DNA of 64,000 nucleotides from the NCBI RefSeq assembly GCF_030409685.1, contig NZ_JAUFQJ010000005.1:62001-126000 (forward strand). Reading direction: 5' to 3'. The translations under genes and the position numbers were made by a program. Positions within the stretch are counted from its first letter, which is position 1. Every line of letters begins with the position of its first letter. The DNA comes from Ferruginibacter paludis (lineage in GTDB: Bacteria; Bacteroidota; Bacteroidia; Chitinophagales; Chitinophagaceae). The notes under the pieces were generated by a model, which was given only the letters and a program-made list of their open reading frames with translations, had not been told where the DNA came from and did no database searches. Of this stretch, positions 26,969 through 34,343 are shown one piece after another.

Positions 26969-28249
26969 TTAAAAAGGTTCCATAATAGATTTGCTTTGTC
27001 CTGAAAACCATTTGGGTCCTTCCTCCGTCATGTAAGCGCAATCTTCCAGCCGTATACCAAATTCGCCTGGTATTGAAATTGTTGGCTCTATACTAAAACA
27101 CATGCCCGGCTGTAATTTTTGCTGGTTGTCTTTTACCATATTGCCCCATTCGTGCCCGTCCATACCAATACCATGACCGGTACGGTGCGGCAAGCCGGGG
27201 AGTTGATATCCGGGCCCAAAACCTGCATCCGTAATTACTTTCCGTGCAGCAGCATCTACCATTCCACAGGCGCCACCAATTTTAGCGGCAGCAAATCCGG
27301 CAGCCTGCGACTGCTTTTCCAGGTTCCATATGTCTGTTTGCCTTTTCGTTGGTTCAGCTCCAAACACAGTCGTACGCGTAATGTCGGATGTATACCCTTC
27401 TACCCTGCAACCACAATCCATTAAAACAATATCTCCCTTCTTTAATAGCCTTGGTTTGATGGTGCCATGCGGAAATGCAGCAGCTTCTCCAAAAAGACAC
27501 AATGCCCCATCGGCATCGCCGCCTAAATCACGTTGCGCTTTTCCAATGATGGAAGATAATTCGCCCGGCGACATGCCTTCCCGCAACTGGCTGATGCCAA
27601 CTTTAATGCCACCCAGTGTAATGTCACTTGCCCTTTGCATCAAGGCTATTTCAGCTGCCGATTTTATCATCCGGCAGTTCATGGTAACAGGTGTACCGCT
27701 TGCAAAATTCAGGTGGGTCGCTTCTTTCCTCACGCCATCCATAATAAAAAAACGTACCTGCTCTTCAATGCCAACAGTGCCCGATAAAACACCGGCATCT
27801 TTCAACACTTTTGCTATGAGTTTATAAGGACTTTCATCTTCCTGCCAGGCGTATACATCTTTACCGATGATGATCTGCTCCCGAAAACGGGCTTCTTCAA
27901 AACCAGGGCATACATATCTTACAGGGCCACTTGCCGGAATAATGGCCACCATCGTACGCTCACTTGGCCACCAGCTGATACCGGTAAAATATTTCAAATT
28001 TGTACCGGACTCCATAATCAATGCTCCCATCTTTTGTTCCGTCAGCAGGCGTTGCGCCTTCTCAATCCTTGCCTCCCGTTCTTTTACAGTAATGGGTGCC
28101 ACATCCCCGGGCATGAATGGAAGCTGATTTGCAGCACCTGCTGCTCTTTCTTTTTCTTCAGGCGTTGTAAACGAGCTCATGCCTGCAACTACTCCTCCGG
28201 CAACTGCCATAGCAGACAGATTTATAAAATTTCTTCTTTTTAACGTCAT
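26969..28249 (-). CDS. Tat-exported M24 family metallopeptidase (Xaa-Pro peptidase type)
   Basis: 426 aa. The N-terminus has a twin-arginine signal (KRRNFINLSAMAVAGG). A creatinase-like N-terminal domain (about 55-190) precedes the pita-bread M24 domain with all five metal ligands: D278 (VLMDCGC), D289 (YTSDITRT), H359 (HRTGHGIG), E388 (SIEPT) and E402 (RLEDC). Family activity: removal of an N-terminal residue before proline, or proline dipeptidase. The Tat signal implies folding with metal before export to the periplasm. The rhomboid gene lies 195 nt upstream on the same strand. Confidence 0.91.
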   Translation of the reverse strand: MTLKRRNFINLSAMAVAGGVVAGMSSFTTPEEKERAAGAANQLPFMPGDVAPITVKEREARIEKAQRLLTEQKMGALIMESGTNLKYFTGISWWPSERTMVAIIPASGPVRYVCPGFEEARFREQIIIGKDVYAWQEDESPYKLIAKVLKDAGVLSGTVGIEEQVRFFIMDGVRKEATHLNFASGTPVTMNCRMIKSAAEIALMQRASDITLGGIKVGISQLREGMSPGELSSIIGKAQRDLGGDADGALCLFGEAAAFPHGTIKPRLLKKGDIVLMDCGCRVEGYTSDITRTTVFGAEPTKRQTDIWNLEKQSQAAGFAAAKIGGACGMVDAAARKVITDAGFGPGYQLPGLPHRTGHGIGMDGHEWGNMVKDNQQKLQPGMCFSIEPTISIPGEFGIRLEDCAYMTEEGPKWFSGQSKSIMEPF

Positions 28250-28443
28250 AATAATTGGGATTGTTCGTGATTGATTCCTTTGTCTGAAGATAGTAATTTT
28301 ATTGTTTCAATAATCCGGTCAGGTAAAACTGTCATTTCATTAATCAACGCAGCGGAAATGAATGTAATTTGTTCGATTGAAGGAAGGCCAAATAGCAGCG
28401 TTCTATATTGTTGTAAAAACTTAACAGGCAAAAATTCGTTGCC

Positions 28444-29280
28444 TCACCTGCTATATTTTTTCAGCTTTTCTTTTTCCGCCTGGCTTAAGCTGTCCATACC
28501 GTTTGAATTTATTTTATCCAGAATTTTATCTATCTCTTTTTGCCTGCTGGTTTTTTCAGCATTGTATTTATGATCTATGGAAAAATAATCATCGTGCTTT
28601 TTAAAGAAGAAATTGTCTGCCAGTAAAAAATGCGGCTTTGTAATAATCAAATAAATCAAAGCAATTGTTGGAATACAGATGACGAGGATAGTAATATAAT
28701 TTTCTTCGATAGCCGTCGGCTCAAAAAGCAGTGCTGTGGCCATTCCAACGAGGGCGCCACCCAAATGTGCGTCATGCCCTATATTTCCTTTTTTAGATTT
28801 AATTCCATAAATGGCATAGCCAACATACACCATACCGTACAACCATCCCGGCATGGAAAAAGGCAGGCCGAAAAAACCAACACTCATACCAGGATACAAG
28901 ACGATGGAAGCAAAGATAATTCCGCACACCGCACCTGATGCACCCACAGCACTATAATCACCATGGTTTTTATGTACCAGTAACGAAAGCAAATCTCCCC
29001 CGATTAAACTGGCAAAATAGATCACTAAAAATGGCAGCTCCCCAAGGGTGTTTTCAATGTGCCCGCAAAAAGCATACAGGCTGAACATATTAAAAAGGAG
29101 GTGTGTCCAGCTCACATGTAAAAAGCCCGAAGTAACCAACCGCTTGTAATCTTTATTGATGAGAATTTTATCTACTTCAAAAGTATAGGCATCAAAAAAA
29201 CCGGGGTTGGTAAATCCCTTGTACGAGAAAGCGATATTGGCAACAATCATCAGCAAGCCGGCAAGACCAATGTTTGTCAT
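28444..29280 (-). CDS. Rhomboid family intramembrane serine protease
   Basis: 278 aa from the ATG at 29280 (frame open to 29331). Six or more hydrophobic segments with the rhomboid marks: HLLFNMFSLYAF in TM2, catalytic serine in GASGAVCGIIF (TM4), and the catalytic histidine in HDAHLGGALVG (TM6). A charged C-terminal tail of about 90 residues (DNFFFKKHDDYF...) ends with a coiled-coil-like KEIDKILDKINSNG stretch. Cleaves transmembrane segments of unknown substrates. It precedes the M24 peptidase gene on the same strand, possibly co-transcribed. Confidence 0.9.
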   Translation of the reverse strand: MTNIGLAGLLMIVANIAFSYKGFTNPGFFDAYTFEVDKILINKDYKRLVTSGFLHVSWTHLLFNMFSLYAFCGHIENTLGELPFLVIYFASLIGGDLLSLLVHKNHGDYSAVGASGAVCGIIFASIVLYPGMSVGFFGLPFSMPGWLYGMVYVGYAIYGIKSKKGNIGHDAHLGGALVGMATALLFEPTAIEENYITILVICIPTIALIYLIITKPHFLLADNFFFKKHDDYFSIDHKYNAEKTSRQKEIDKILDKINSNGMDSLSQAEKEKLKKYSR

Positions 29281-29536
29281 AAGTGGGGCGGTTATTATAT
29301 AACACAAAAATTTCCGGTGCTCAATATACACTTAATACAAATTCAAAAACAAGCTGTCATATGCCATATCTTAAAATGAAATACCCGGGATTGTACGTGG
29401 AACATCTGAAATGCAGATTGCTTTAAAAATATTTTATGCATTGACTCAACGGTAAAAATAAAGGTTGCCAGTCTTCCGGGAATATCATTTTTTCCTTTGA
29501 CTGACAACATTTCAATCAGCAGTGACGCTGCGTTAT

Positions 29537-29734
29537 TTATTTATCCCTGCGGTCGCCTCTGTCGCGATCGTGACCGTAATCCCTGTCATAATCTCTGTCA
29601 TATCCGCGATGATGATGATGCCGTTCGTGGCGTTCATCGCTGTAATCCCGGTGGCGGTAATTGTATTGTGTACAACTGGAAAACGATATCACCGCAACGA
29701 TGGCAATTGCAAAGCCGGTAAGTAATTTTTTCAT
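29537..29734 (-). CDS. Small His/Arg/Asp-rich lipoprotein
   Basis: 65 aa. A clear lipoprotein signal (MKKLLTGFAIAIVAVISFSSC, Cys21) is followed by a 44-residue tail made almost only of Tyr, Arg, Asp and His, including a HHHH run and repeated YDRD. No family is recognised. The tail could bind metal or polyanions, which is speculative. The signal peptide and start context make it likely to be real despite its size. The neighbouring gaps 29332-29536 and 29735-29892 hold no other feature I can support. Confidence 0.62.
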   Translation of the reverse strand: MKKLLTGFAIAIVAVISFSSCTQYNYRHRDYSDERHERHHHHRGYDRDYDRDYGHDRDRGDRRDK

Positions 29735-29892
29735 ATCGATCGATTTTTATACCCTTATGACTAAAATTACTTACCAGCGTTACTATTGATATTTCTTATT
29801 AACGAAAGTTTACCAGTGGAGATGGCGTTACTACAGTTGTAAATACGTGGGATCAAATTTCAACTTTTGTTAATACCTATGCCGGACGTGGT

Positions 29893-30423
29893 TTACCATA
29901 CTATTTGTTCTGTCGTAGGTTTGTTGATATAATCTTTAAAATCTTTTACTTTAAAAATATTGATTGGGTTTTCTAATATGTTTACAGGGCTTGTTAATTT
30001 GATCGAATCAATTTCTATTTTCCAAATTGAAGCTTTCTGTGACCAAGGATTAATCAATATTTGAGCTGAGTAATCATTAACTATTTTAAACTGGTAAATA
30101 TTTTTAAAATCATGAAAAATCCTTACACAGTCATCAGCCAATGTCCTTAGAACTAGAACGTTTCCTCCCACTAAACACCAATCATTATTTCTCCCAATTA
30201 ACCCACATGTTGGTTTTCTTTTAAATTTAAAAATGCTGTATTCTTCAGAGGTTTGTTTATTAAACATAAAAGATGAATTAAAAACATGCCCCAGGACCAT
30301 AACTGAAGTTTCAGTCAACTTTATGAAGTCGGGATCAGTTTTCATATGCATCGTACTCACATGGACTATCATGTTATCTAAATTATTTTCAAAGTTTAAC
30401 CCATTTTTTAGTCGAAATGCCAA
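29893..30423 (-). CDS. Hypothetical protein, AT-rich gene
   Basis: 176 aa, no signal peptide and no recognised domain. It is rich in aromatic, Ile, Asn and Lys residues (WSQKASIWKIEIDSIKL, NPINIFKVKDFKDYIN), and its codons are visibly more AT-rich than in the genes on both sides. The pattern suggests a small cytoplasmic protein acquired by transfer, for example an immunity-type protein, but that is only a guess. Confidence 0.55.
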   Translation of the reverse strand: MAFRLKNGLNFENNLDNMIVHVSTMHMKTDPDFIKLTETSVMVLGHVFNSSFMFNKQTSEEYSIFKFKRKPTCGLIGRNNDWCLVGGNVLVLRTLADDCVRIFHDFKNIYQFKIVNDYSAQILINPWSQKASIWKIEIDSIKLTSPVNILENPINIFKVKDFKDYINKPTTEQIVW

Positions 30424-30511
30424 CTAAAACACATTCCGCTACCTGTTTATTTGCTCTAAAATAAATTCTCCATTACAATTAAAATTATCTGATTGCTCAA
30501 TCCAAATCTCC

Positions 30512-31756
30512 CTACTTCTTATACTTCACCTGATAAACATTTCCCGTAAAATCATCAGCTATGTAAATACTGCCATCAGGGCCTTGTGCCAGTCCGCAGG
30601 GTCTTGGCTGGCTGGTGCCGACTGCAAAATTGTCTGCAAAAATTTCCCATTTACCGGAGGGTTTGTTTTTATTAAAAGGTACAAACGCTACCAGGTAGCC
30701 CTTTTGCAGTACCGGCGATTTACCATGAAAAGCAATAAAAGCACCCTGCCGGTATTTTGCCGGAAATTGGTTGCCGGAATAAAATAGTAATCCATTGGGG
30801 GCCAGATGTGCCGGAAAATCCATCACGGGGTTTTGGGCTTTTGCACCACCTGTTTTTTTACCGTCGCCGCCATATTCTGGTGCCAGTATTTTTTTGTGCA
30901 ATTTAGCATCATAATACACATACGGCCATCCGCCATCACTGCCCTGGTGTACCTCGTACATGGTTTCTGCAGGCTGACTTTTGGAATCTTCTTCGCTGTA
31001 CAGGGCAGGGTAAAGGTCATGAAACTGATCCCGGCCATGCTGCATAATAAACAACGAATGGGTATTGACGTTCCAATCTAATCCCACTACATTTTTAAAT
31101 CCGGTGGCATAGCGAATACCTTCTTTATAGCCCTGGTTTAAACGGTTGGTTTTAAATTTCCAGATGCCACCTACTGAATCCAGCAAGGGGCAGGGCATTG
31201 GCGCCTGCAGTGAAGTACCATTAATTAAACAACTGTTGCTATAGGATCCGCAGTTTACATACAGGTTACCTGCATCATCTACAGCAATGGATTTGGAGTT
31301 ATCGCGGTTATGGTTCACCAGGCCGGTAATAATTTTTTCCGGTTTGCCGCGGTCAATCACTTCCCCCATGGCATTTAATTTATACCGGTATACATCCTCA
31401 TTGCTGGAAGCATAGAGATAATTATTTTTTACGAAAATACCTGTACCGGCATAGTCGCCAAAACCATACTGCACGTTGATGTGGCCCTGTTTATCCGCTT
31501 TTAAAAAGTAAATGCCTTTACCATCCTTTAAACGCCCGAGTTTAACATAGATGCCGCCTTGTTTGGTGACAGCCAAATGACGGGCTCCGTCCATTCCGGT
31601 GGCAATGACGGTTGATGTAAATCCTGCGGGCAACTTCAACCCTTCAACCAGCTGATGGGTTGAATCGGTCAAAACATTTTCAGGGTTAGCGGCAAAAATA
31701 GTTGTTGTACTAAGAAGCAAACAGAGACAACTGGTAAGCAAGGCTGATTTTTTCAT
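30512..31756 (-). CDS. Periplasmic PQQ-dependent sugar dehydrogenase-like beta-propeller
   Basis: 414 aa from the ATG at 31756, which places a signal peptide (MKKSALLTSCLCLLLSTTTIFA) at the N-terminus. The six-bladed propeller of the soluble glucose/sorbosone dehydrogenase group follows: LPAGFTSTVIATGMDGARHL at the start, GLDWNVNTHSLFIMQHGRDQ, EVHQGSDGGWPYVYYD in the middle and RPCGLAQGPDGSIYIADDFT at the end. Family members oxidise sugars or related alcohols with PQQ in the periplasm; the substrate is unknown. Its stop is about 90 nt from the AT-rich hypothetical gene, and it is downstream of the DsrE-like gene. Confidence 0.85.
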   Translation of the reverse strand: MKKSALLTSCLCLLLSTTTIFAANPENVLTDSTHQLVEGLKLPAGFTSTVIATGMDGARHLAVTKQGGIYVKLGRLKDGKGIYFLKADKQGHINVQYGFGDYAGTGIFVKNNYLYASSNEDVYRYKLNAMGEVIDRGKPEKIITGLVNHNRDNSKSIAVDDAGNLYVNCGSYSNSCLINGTSLQAPMPCPLLDSVGGIWKFKTNRLNQGYKEGIRYATGFKNVVGLDWNVNTHSLFIMQHGRDQFHDLYPALYSEEDSKSQPAETMYEVHQGSDGGWPYVYYDAKLHKKILAPEYGGDGKKTGGAKAQNPVMDFPAHLAPNGLLFYSGNQFPAKYRQGAFIAFHGKSPVLQKGYLVAFVPFNKNKPSGKWEIFADNFAVGTSQPRPCGLAQGPDGSIYIADDFTGNVYQVKYKK

Positions 31757-31818
31757 TGGTTTATTTTTAGAGCGCAAAGATGCGCTTTTAAATGATTTAT
31801 GAACAGCAGAAGAAGTTG

Positions 31819-32493
31819 TTATTTTCTTTCACTCAAATTATAGAGCACATAACCCTTAAGCTGGTAGCCGGATAAAACTGTTTGGGCAGTAAGTGATATT
31901 TTCACTTCCGGCAACATATCTTCTTTAGCAAATTTTTTGAAAGCCATTGCCTGGCCACAGGCAATAAAACGGGCGCCGATATTTTTAAGTTCACTGATTA
32001 ATTTCAGGTTCGGATTACCTGTTTTATATTTTTCTTTATACCGTTCACTGGTGCAAAATGCATTCAGTGCGCCGGCATGCACCACAATTACCGGCAAAAT
32101 TTTGGCAATTGGTATACCGGAAGCCACGTGCAGGTTGATGATACGTGCCACTTCAACCAAACCATAATTGGCTTCCTTAATTACAGAGTCTGCATTATTG
32201 TCTGTCAGTTCAAAAAGTAATTTATAAGTAATGGTGGGGTCGGGAATTTCTGCCGGATCTTTTACCGGCACCACTCCGGAAAACTCACCTGCATTAAAAA
32301 CAGGATAGACTGCACTGGCTCTTAGTTTATCCCAGCGTTCTATTTCGGCATACTGTTTTTCAATTTTTAAAGAGTCTGCATGTAACAGTGCCCTCAGGCT
32401 GCTGTCTTTTGAAAACTGGATGGAAGGCGGTGTTTGAGCCATACCTGTAAAACATAGTACAGCACCAGTGATGGTAGCGATTATTTTTTTCAT
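31819..32493 (-). CDS. Exported DsrE-family protein
   Basis: 224 aa with a signal peptide (MKKIIATITGAVLCFTGMAQ). The C-terminal half is a DsrE/DsrF-like alpha/beta domain: TYKLLFELTDNNADSVIKEA, VEVARIINLHVASG, LPVIVVHAGALNAFC, and a conserved cysteine in ARFIACGQAMAF followed by PEVKISLTAQTVL. Cytoplasmic relatives carry persulfide sulfur; exported versions are of unknown role. It is transcribed divergently from a TsdA-like cytochrome c gene across a 101-bp gap, which points to a shared role with reduced sulfur compounds (inference). Confidence 0.78.
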   Translation of the reverse strand: MKKIIATITGAVLCFTGMAQTPPSIQFSKDSSLRALLHADSLKIEKQYAEIERWDKLRASAVYPVFNAGEFSGVVPVKDPAEIPDPTITYKLLFELTDNNADSVIKEANYGLVEVARIINLHVASGIPIAKILPVIVVHAGALNAFCTSERYKEKYKTGNPNLKLISELKNIGARFIACGQAMAFKKFAKEDMLPEVKISLTAQTVLSGYQLKGYVLYNLSERK

Positions 32494-32594
32494 TCGTTGC
32501 TGGTTTAAAAAGAAAGATACATTTTTTTGTCCTGCATTTTTTACCGGATTCTGGTTAAATTTGTTCAGCAGCCTGAAGCGCAGCGCAACGTATT
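32494..32594. promoter_or_regulatory. Divergent promoter region dsrE-like / cytochrome c
   Basis: 101 bp between divergent start codons. On the plus strand TAAATTTG (32556-32563) is a perfect -7 box 31 nt before the cytochrome start; the nearest TTTG (32526-32529) is too far (26 nt). On the minus strand a TATCTTTC-like box lies close to the DsrE-like start. Co-regulation is an inference from the layout. Confidence 0.35.
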
Positions 32595-33560
32595 ATGATG
32601 TACATACTAAACAGCCGGCAAGGCGGCATTTGGGGTTTATTGTTTTTGATAGTGGTTATATCTGCAGGGTGTGGTGAACAATCCGGTCACAAACAAAACT
32701 TAACAACAGCGTCAACGGATGTGTGGCAGGCACCCGATACCGCTGCGCTTGCATCCATGCCGGACGGTAATTTAATAAAATATGGCAGGGAGCTGATTGC
32801 TAATACGGCGGCCTATCTTGGCCCTAAAGGCAAGGTGGCCCAAATAAGCAATGGAATGAACTGTGGCAACTGCCACCTGGATGCCGGCACCCGCCCAAAT
32901 GGAAATAACTTTGCATCGGTAGCATTTACTTATCCCCGGTTCAGAATGCGCAGCGGCAAAAAAGAGTCAATACAGTTTAGAGTAGAAGATTGTATGCAGC
33001 GAAGTTTAAACGGAAACACACTCGACAGCAATGGCAAAGAAATGAAAGCCATGGTGGCCTATATCAAGTGGCTCGGTAAGGACGTTACTTCGAATACAGT
33101 AATAAAAAAAGATCCTGATTTACCATTCATCGAAAGGGCTGCTTCCATAAAAAACGGAGCTGCTGTGTATGCCTTGCGTTGCACCACTTGCCATGGTGCA
33201 AATGGAAATGGCCTGGCGAAACCAGATTCTACCGGGTACATTTATCCGCCATTGTGGGGTCCTGACAGTTATAATACTAGTGCCGGTAACTATATGCTTT
33301 CGCGGCTGGCGGGTTTTGTAAAACACAATATGCCTTATACCGTTGCACCACAGGCACCGGTACTCACAGATGAAGAAGCATGGGATGTGGCTGCATTCAT
33401 CAATTCACAAAAAAGACCGGTTAAAGTTTTTCCCGGCGACTGGCCAGTGTTAGCTACCAAACCTGTGGACTATCCCTTCGGTCCTTATGCAGATACTTTT
33501 TCTGAATTGCAACATAAGTATGGGCCGTTTACGGCGATTAAAAAAGCATCCCACAAATAG
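32595..33560 (+). CDS. Dihaem cytochrome c, TsdA-like (thiosulfate dehydrogenase family)
   Basis: 321 aa. A lipoprotein-type signal ends in VISAGC (Cys26). Two cytochrome c domains follow, with haem sites CGNCH (90-94) and CTTCH (196-200). The segment RVEDCMQRSLNG (Cys133) matches the place of the axial cysteine ligand of haem 1 in TsdA, and KHNMPYT (Met246) may be the axial ligand of haem 2. TsdA interconverts thiosulfate and tetrathionate in the periplasm. Length and motif order fit the family; the true substrate is not proved. Divergent from the exported DsrE-like gene; a MITE-like element follows its stop. Confidence 0.82.
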   Translation: MMYILNSRQGGIWGLLFLIVVISAGCGEQSGHKQNLTTASTDVWQAPDTAALASMPDGNLIKYGRELIANTAAYLGPKGKVAQISNGMNCGNCHLDAGTRPNGNNFASVAFTYPRFRMRSGKKESIQFRVEDCMQRSLNGNTLDSNGKEMKAMVAYIKWLGKDVTSNTVIKKDPDLPFIERAASIKNGAAVYALRCTTCHGANGNGLAKPDSTGYIYPPLWGPDSYNTSAGNYMLSRLAGFVKHNMPYTVAPQAPVLTDEEAWDVAAFINSQKRPVKVFPGDWPVLATKPVDYPFGPYADTFSELQHKYGPFTAIKKASHK

Positions 33561-33598
33561 GCAGGTGATAGCTTGATTGATTTTTGATGATTGGTGAA

Positions 33599-33710
33599 TC
33601 AATGTCGTTTACTTAGCGAATGAAGGTGGTCGACCTTTTTATAGTTGTCAGTTTTTAATAAGGTCGGCCACCTTTTCCACGTCACTGAAATTCCTTAAGT
33701 AAACGACATT
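33599..33710. mobile_element. 112-bp MITE-like element with terminal inverted repeats and flanking duplication
   Basis: Terminal inverted repeats AATGTCGTTTACTTA (33601-33615) and TAAGTAAACGACATT (33696-33710) are perfect over 15 bp. The direct repeat GATTGGTGAA flanks the element on both sides (33589-33598 and 33711-33720), as expected for a 10-bp target-site duplication. The inside holds a second stem (33623-33637 with 33660-33674, one wobble). It is too short to code. It lies 28 bp after the cytochrome stop codon and could also act as a terminator-like hairpin. The mobilising transposase is not in the window. Confidence 0.78.
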
Positions 33711-33815
33711 GATTGGTGAATACTTACGAATTGGAAGCGATCCACAAAATTATAAAAGCACAAGAGTGCGACGCCAATGCAGTTCCACAAAGCTTCTTAG
33801 CCCGGTTAAAAAAAA

Positions 33816-34292
33816 CTATTTGTTCTTTGCTTCCATAAATTTCATCAGATTTTTTCGGGCGGTATTTTTAATTTTATTTTGAAAGAAGCTGTTCCAGCCG
33901 AAGAGTGTGCCGGTTAGACCAAATGCCTGTTTGCTCCATTTGTGTACACTGAAGCCATCACTATGTTCAATAATTTTGCCGCCGGCGAAACGCATGTTGG
34001 CCTTTACTTTATTTACAACCTGCTTACCGGTAGCAGAAAAAATATAAGTCGCCGTCCAGTCGCAGGTACTGTACTCATCATCCAGCGCAACAATGTTGCC
34101 GTAGGTTAACGAAAATTGCCTGGCATTTTTACACAGCATTTCCCACATGCTCCTCACCTCTCCTCCTTTCAGCAATCCAAACACGGGATCAAAAAAAACA
34201 ATGTCTTCACTGTAACAACTATTCATGGCAGCTGCATCCAGTTGCTGAAAAGCGGTATAGAATTTTTCAATCAGTTGCGTGTTGGTGTCCAT
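33816..34292 (-). CDS. NTF2/SnoaL-like domain protein
   Basis: 158 aa, cytoplasmic. Opens with IEKFYTAFQQLDAAAMNSCY, then DIVFFDPVFGLLKGGEVRSMW and the strand pair WTATYIFSATGKQVVNKVKA and FAGGKIIEHSDGFSV, the typical cone-shaped NTF2-like fold. Similar proteins are ketosteroid-isomerase-like or scaffolding domains without a set function. Catalytic residues cannot be assigned from sequence. Divergent from the CocE-like hydrolase gene (51 nt apart). Confidence 0.82.
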   Translation of the reverse strand: MDTNTQLIEKFYTAFQQLDAAAMNSCYSEDIVFFDPVFGLLKGGEVRSMWEMLCKNARQFSLTYGNIVALDDEYSTCDWTATYIFSATGKQVVNKVKANMRFAGGKIIEHSDGFSVHKWSKQAFGLTGTLFGWNSFFQNKIKNTARKNLMKFMEAKNK

Positions 34293-34343
34293 CTTTTTTT
34301 ATCTGGTATGTTTCGCTAAATTGAGCAATCTAAATGATGTAAC

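Noticed and set aside
28246..28431. A 61-codon minus-strand frame between the rhomboid and M24 genes
   Set aside because: It needs a TTG start and shows no signal, domain or typical composition, although its spacing would suit an operon.
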